Positions 43,792-45,302 of a DNA stretch of 45,302 bases are shown in pieces. The stretch lies in NCBI RefSeq assembly GCF_021602585.1, contig NZ_BQIP01000033.1, forward strand, positions 1 to 45,302, written 5' to 3'. The translations under genes and the position numbers were made by a program. Origin of the DNA: Pseudomonas faucium. GTDB taxonomy: Bacteria > Pseudomonadota > Gammaproteobacteria > Pseudomonadales > Pseudomonadaceae. The first letter of the stretch is position 1. Each line of letters opens with the position of its first letter. The notes under the pieces are model-generated. The model worked only from the letters and a program-made list of their open reading frames with translations. It did not search any database and was not told the origin of the DNA.

Positions 43792-45099
43792 TCAGTACAC
43801 CCACACTTCGACCCGGCGATTGCGCAGGCGCCCTTGCTCAAGGTCGTTGCCCGCCACTGGCAGCTCATCGCCCATGCCGGTCACCTGCAGCACTTCGACG
43901 CCATCGCGCGCCAGTTCACGGCGTACCGCCTGGGCCCGCAGGCGCGAGAGCAGGGCGGCGCGGCCTGGGGTTTCCTTGGGGTCGCCAAAGCCCACCAGCA
44001 CGGCCTTGCTTTGCAGCTTGCCTGCCTGGCGCAGGTAGTCGGCCACCCGCTGCACATCGCGCAGGGCTTTGTTGTCGAGGCTGGCGCTGCCTTCCTGGAA
44101 GCGGAAGTTCACGCTCAGGCGCTGGGCCTGCTGGGCCAGGCTGCGATAGCGCGGCGGCATGTCGGCCTGGGCCGGCACCGGCTGCGCATTGATCTGCTGG
44201 GACACGAAGCCCTGCTCGGCGACGATGGCCTGGCCGGCCGGGCTCTGCGCGAAGTCGGCCAGGGCCTTGGCCTGGGGCTTGGCGTTGGCCGGCAGGTAGA
44301 GGTAGAGGCGGCGCGACAGCGGGTAGTCCTCGCTGGCCACCAAGGGGCGCTCGGGCAGCATGGCCGGGGCGTCGCCTTCGGCGATGGCCAGCACCTTGGC
44401 ACCGTGCACGGCCGCCAGGCTGCTGAAGCCGATGGCCTGGCGGTCGGCGAGCACTCGCGCAGCCAGCTCGTCGCTGGCCTCGAAGCGTTGCACTTGGGCT
44501 GCCAGCGTTGCCTGATGGGGCTCGAGCACCAGGGCCTTGAACGTCTCGAAGGTGCCGGAGCGGTCGTCGCGGGCATACAGGTGGATGGCGCCGCCGGCCA
44601 CGCCGAGCTGCTCCCAGCGCTGGATCTGCCCGGCATAGATCTGCGCCAGTTGCTGGGTGCTCAATTGCGGCAAGGGATTGTCCGGGTGGACGATCACCGC
44701 CACGCCGTCCAGGCCGATGACTTGCTCGGCGCGTGCCGCACGCAGGTCGCCGAGGGCCTTGAGCTGCTGCGCCTCGGCATCGCTGATGGGGCGTGAAGAG
44801 GCTGCCAGGTCCGCATCGCCGCGGCCCAGGGCGGTGAAGCCGGTGCTCGAACCGTGCGCCGCGATGTCGATGCGCAGCGCCTGGCCCTGGGCGTCGTGGG
44901 CGGTGATGACGGTCTCGTTGGCCAGCGCACCGGGGCGTTGTTCGATGGCGCTGGCCTGTTGGGCGCGCAACTGCCCTTGCACCAGCGCCGGCATCAGGGC
45001 GGCACCGATGGTGTTGGAGCCCTGCACGCGCAGGTGGGCGGGTTCGGCAAGCGCCGTCAGGGGCAGCAGGGGAAGGAGCAGGAGCAGCAGGCGCAGCAT
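43792..45099 (-). CDS. PstS-like phosphate-binding / OmpA fusion protein
   Basis: A 435-residue exported protein. The signal peptide (MLRLLLLLLPLLPLTALA) is followed by a PstS/PBP-like domain (about 20-300): VQGSNTIGAALMPALVQGQL, ALGRGDADLAASSRPISDAE and YARDDRSGTFETFKALV contain the phosphate-site loops. After a linker, residues about 320-435 form an OmpA-like peptidoglycan-binding domain (VNFRFQEGSASLDNKALRD, ending NRRVEVWVY). It probably tethers a phosphate or oxyanion sensor/binder to the cell wall. A Pho-box-like array precedes it. AAGGTAG precedes the ATG. Confidence 0.85.
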   Translation of the reverse strand: MLRLLLLLLPLLPLTALAEPAHLRVQGSNTIGAALMPALVQGQLRAQQASAIEQRPGALANETVITAHDAQGQALRIDIAAHGSSTGFTALGRGDADLAASSRPISDAEAQQLKALGDLRAARAEQVIGLDGVAVIVHPDNPLPQLSTQQLAQIYAGQIQRWEQLGVAGGAIHLYARDDRSGTFETFKALVLEPHQATLAAQVQRFEASDELAARVLADRQAIGFSSLAAVHGAKVLAIAEGDAPAMLPERPLVASEDYPLSRRLYLYLPANAKPQAKALADFAQSPAGQAIVAEQGFVSQQINAQPVPAQADMPPRYRSLAQQAQRLSVNFRFQEGSASLDNKALRDVQRVADYLRQAGKLQSKAVLVGFGDPKETPGRAALLSRLRAQAVRRELARDGVEVLQVTGMGDELPVAGNDLEQGRLRNRRVEVWVY

Positions 45100-45135
45100 G
45101 CCGGGCTACCTTTGGCATAGAGTTGGCCGGCAGAT

Positions 45136-45164
45136 TACGACAGCGGCGTGACCGAAATGTGACG
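45136..45164 (-). promoter_or_regulatory. Pho-box-like direct repeats
   Basis: On the minus strand CGTCACA, GGTCACG and TGTCGTA stand exactly 11 bases apart, like the 7+4 repeats of PhoB sites (consensus CTGTCAT). The array is 37-65 bases upstream of the PstS/OmpA fusion start. Confidence 0.55.
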
Positions 45165-45174
45165 GTTGCGGCCC

Positions 45175-45194
45175 CATCGCCGGCAAGCCGGCTT
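45175..45194. repeat. Solo REP half-element
   Basis: CATCGCCGGCAAGCCGGCTT is a left REP arm whose partner is missing. Beyond it 108 bases run to the window edge without a supported gene; they hold a 10-bp inverted pair, GAAGGGGTGG (45209) and CCACCCCTTC (45278). Confidence 0.65.
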
Positions 45195-45302
45195 GTATGG
45201 TGATACTCGAAGGGGTGGTGGGACGACAAAGCCGATTCTGACTGTTAGCCGCAGTACAGACCGTGGGAGACCTCGCCCCACCCCTTCACCAAAGCGCCGA
45301 TA

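Overview
The window is 45.3 kb of GC-rich, densely coding chromosome from a fluorescent Pseudomonas, most likely the P. putida group. The evidence is repeated extragenic palindromes built on GCCGGCTTGCCGGCGAT, 'GCGGATAAATCCGC' repeats, and a typical Pseudomonas gene set (LpxO, an STN-domain siderophore receptor with FecI/FecR, OprD porin, SfnB sulfur genes, SotB, NfsB). I see no tRNA, rRNA, insertion sequence, prophage or CRISPR array. Functions are assigned from motifs and remembered families only; no searches were run.

Region 1 (1-16.2 kb) reads as an accessory catabolic island. It begins with the tail of an unrecognised gene and a short scar, then a spinster-type MFS carrier, an AraC regulator, an octopine/nopaline-dehydrogenase-family enzyme and a 3-hydroxyacyl-CoA-dehydrogenase-family enzyme. 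On the other strand follow a dCACHE chemoreceptor, a NIPSNAP protein, an OprD porin and a LysR regulator. Then comes a tight seven-gene operon: class D flavin monooxygenase, small IacB-like protein, Rieske dioxygenase alpha and beta, SDR, ferredoxin reductase and flavin reductase. That gene order matches iacA-B-C-D-E-F-G of the indole-3-acetate pathway, but iacH, iacI and the MarR-type iacR are absent and a LysR gene sits upstream. Porin, carrier and chemoreceptor would give sensing, uptake and ring attack for an indolic or related aromatic compound whose identity I cannot read from the sequence.

Region 2 (16.2-23.6 kb) is a mixed stretch: GNAT acetyltransferase, carboxymuconolactone-decarboxylase-like protein, LpxO, ThpR, then an iron-responsive unit (receptor, anti-sigma FecR, ECF sigma factor FecI) with two Fur-box-like sites, and a flavodoxin-fold oxidoreductase behind an unusual 14-bp repeated operator.

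Region 3 (23.6-35.9 kb) holds regulator/target pairs: AraC with a zinc aldehyde reductase, a beta-propeller protein opposite the sugar exporter SotB, AraC with a LysE exporter, LysR with the nitroreductase NfsB, an IscS-like cysteine desulfurase, and LysR with an acyl-CoA dehydrogenase.

Region 4 (35.9-45.3 kb) has an A+T-richer MFS gene that looks acquired, a TerC-family membrane protein, a five-gene organosulfur operon (sfnB, an NtaA/DszA-type monooxygenase, metI, metQ, metN) behind a clear -24/-12 sigma-54 promoter, and a PstS-like/OmpA fusion protein behind a Pho-box-like repeat. Gene ends are often tail to tail; the gaps are frequently filled by long perfect inverted repeats (40 bp arms at 25.8 kb, 62 bp arms at 32 kb) that probably serve as bidirectional terminators.
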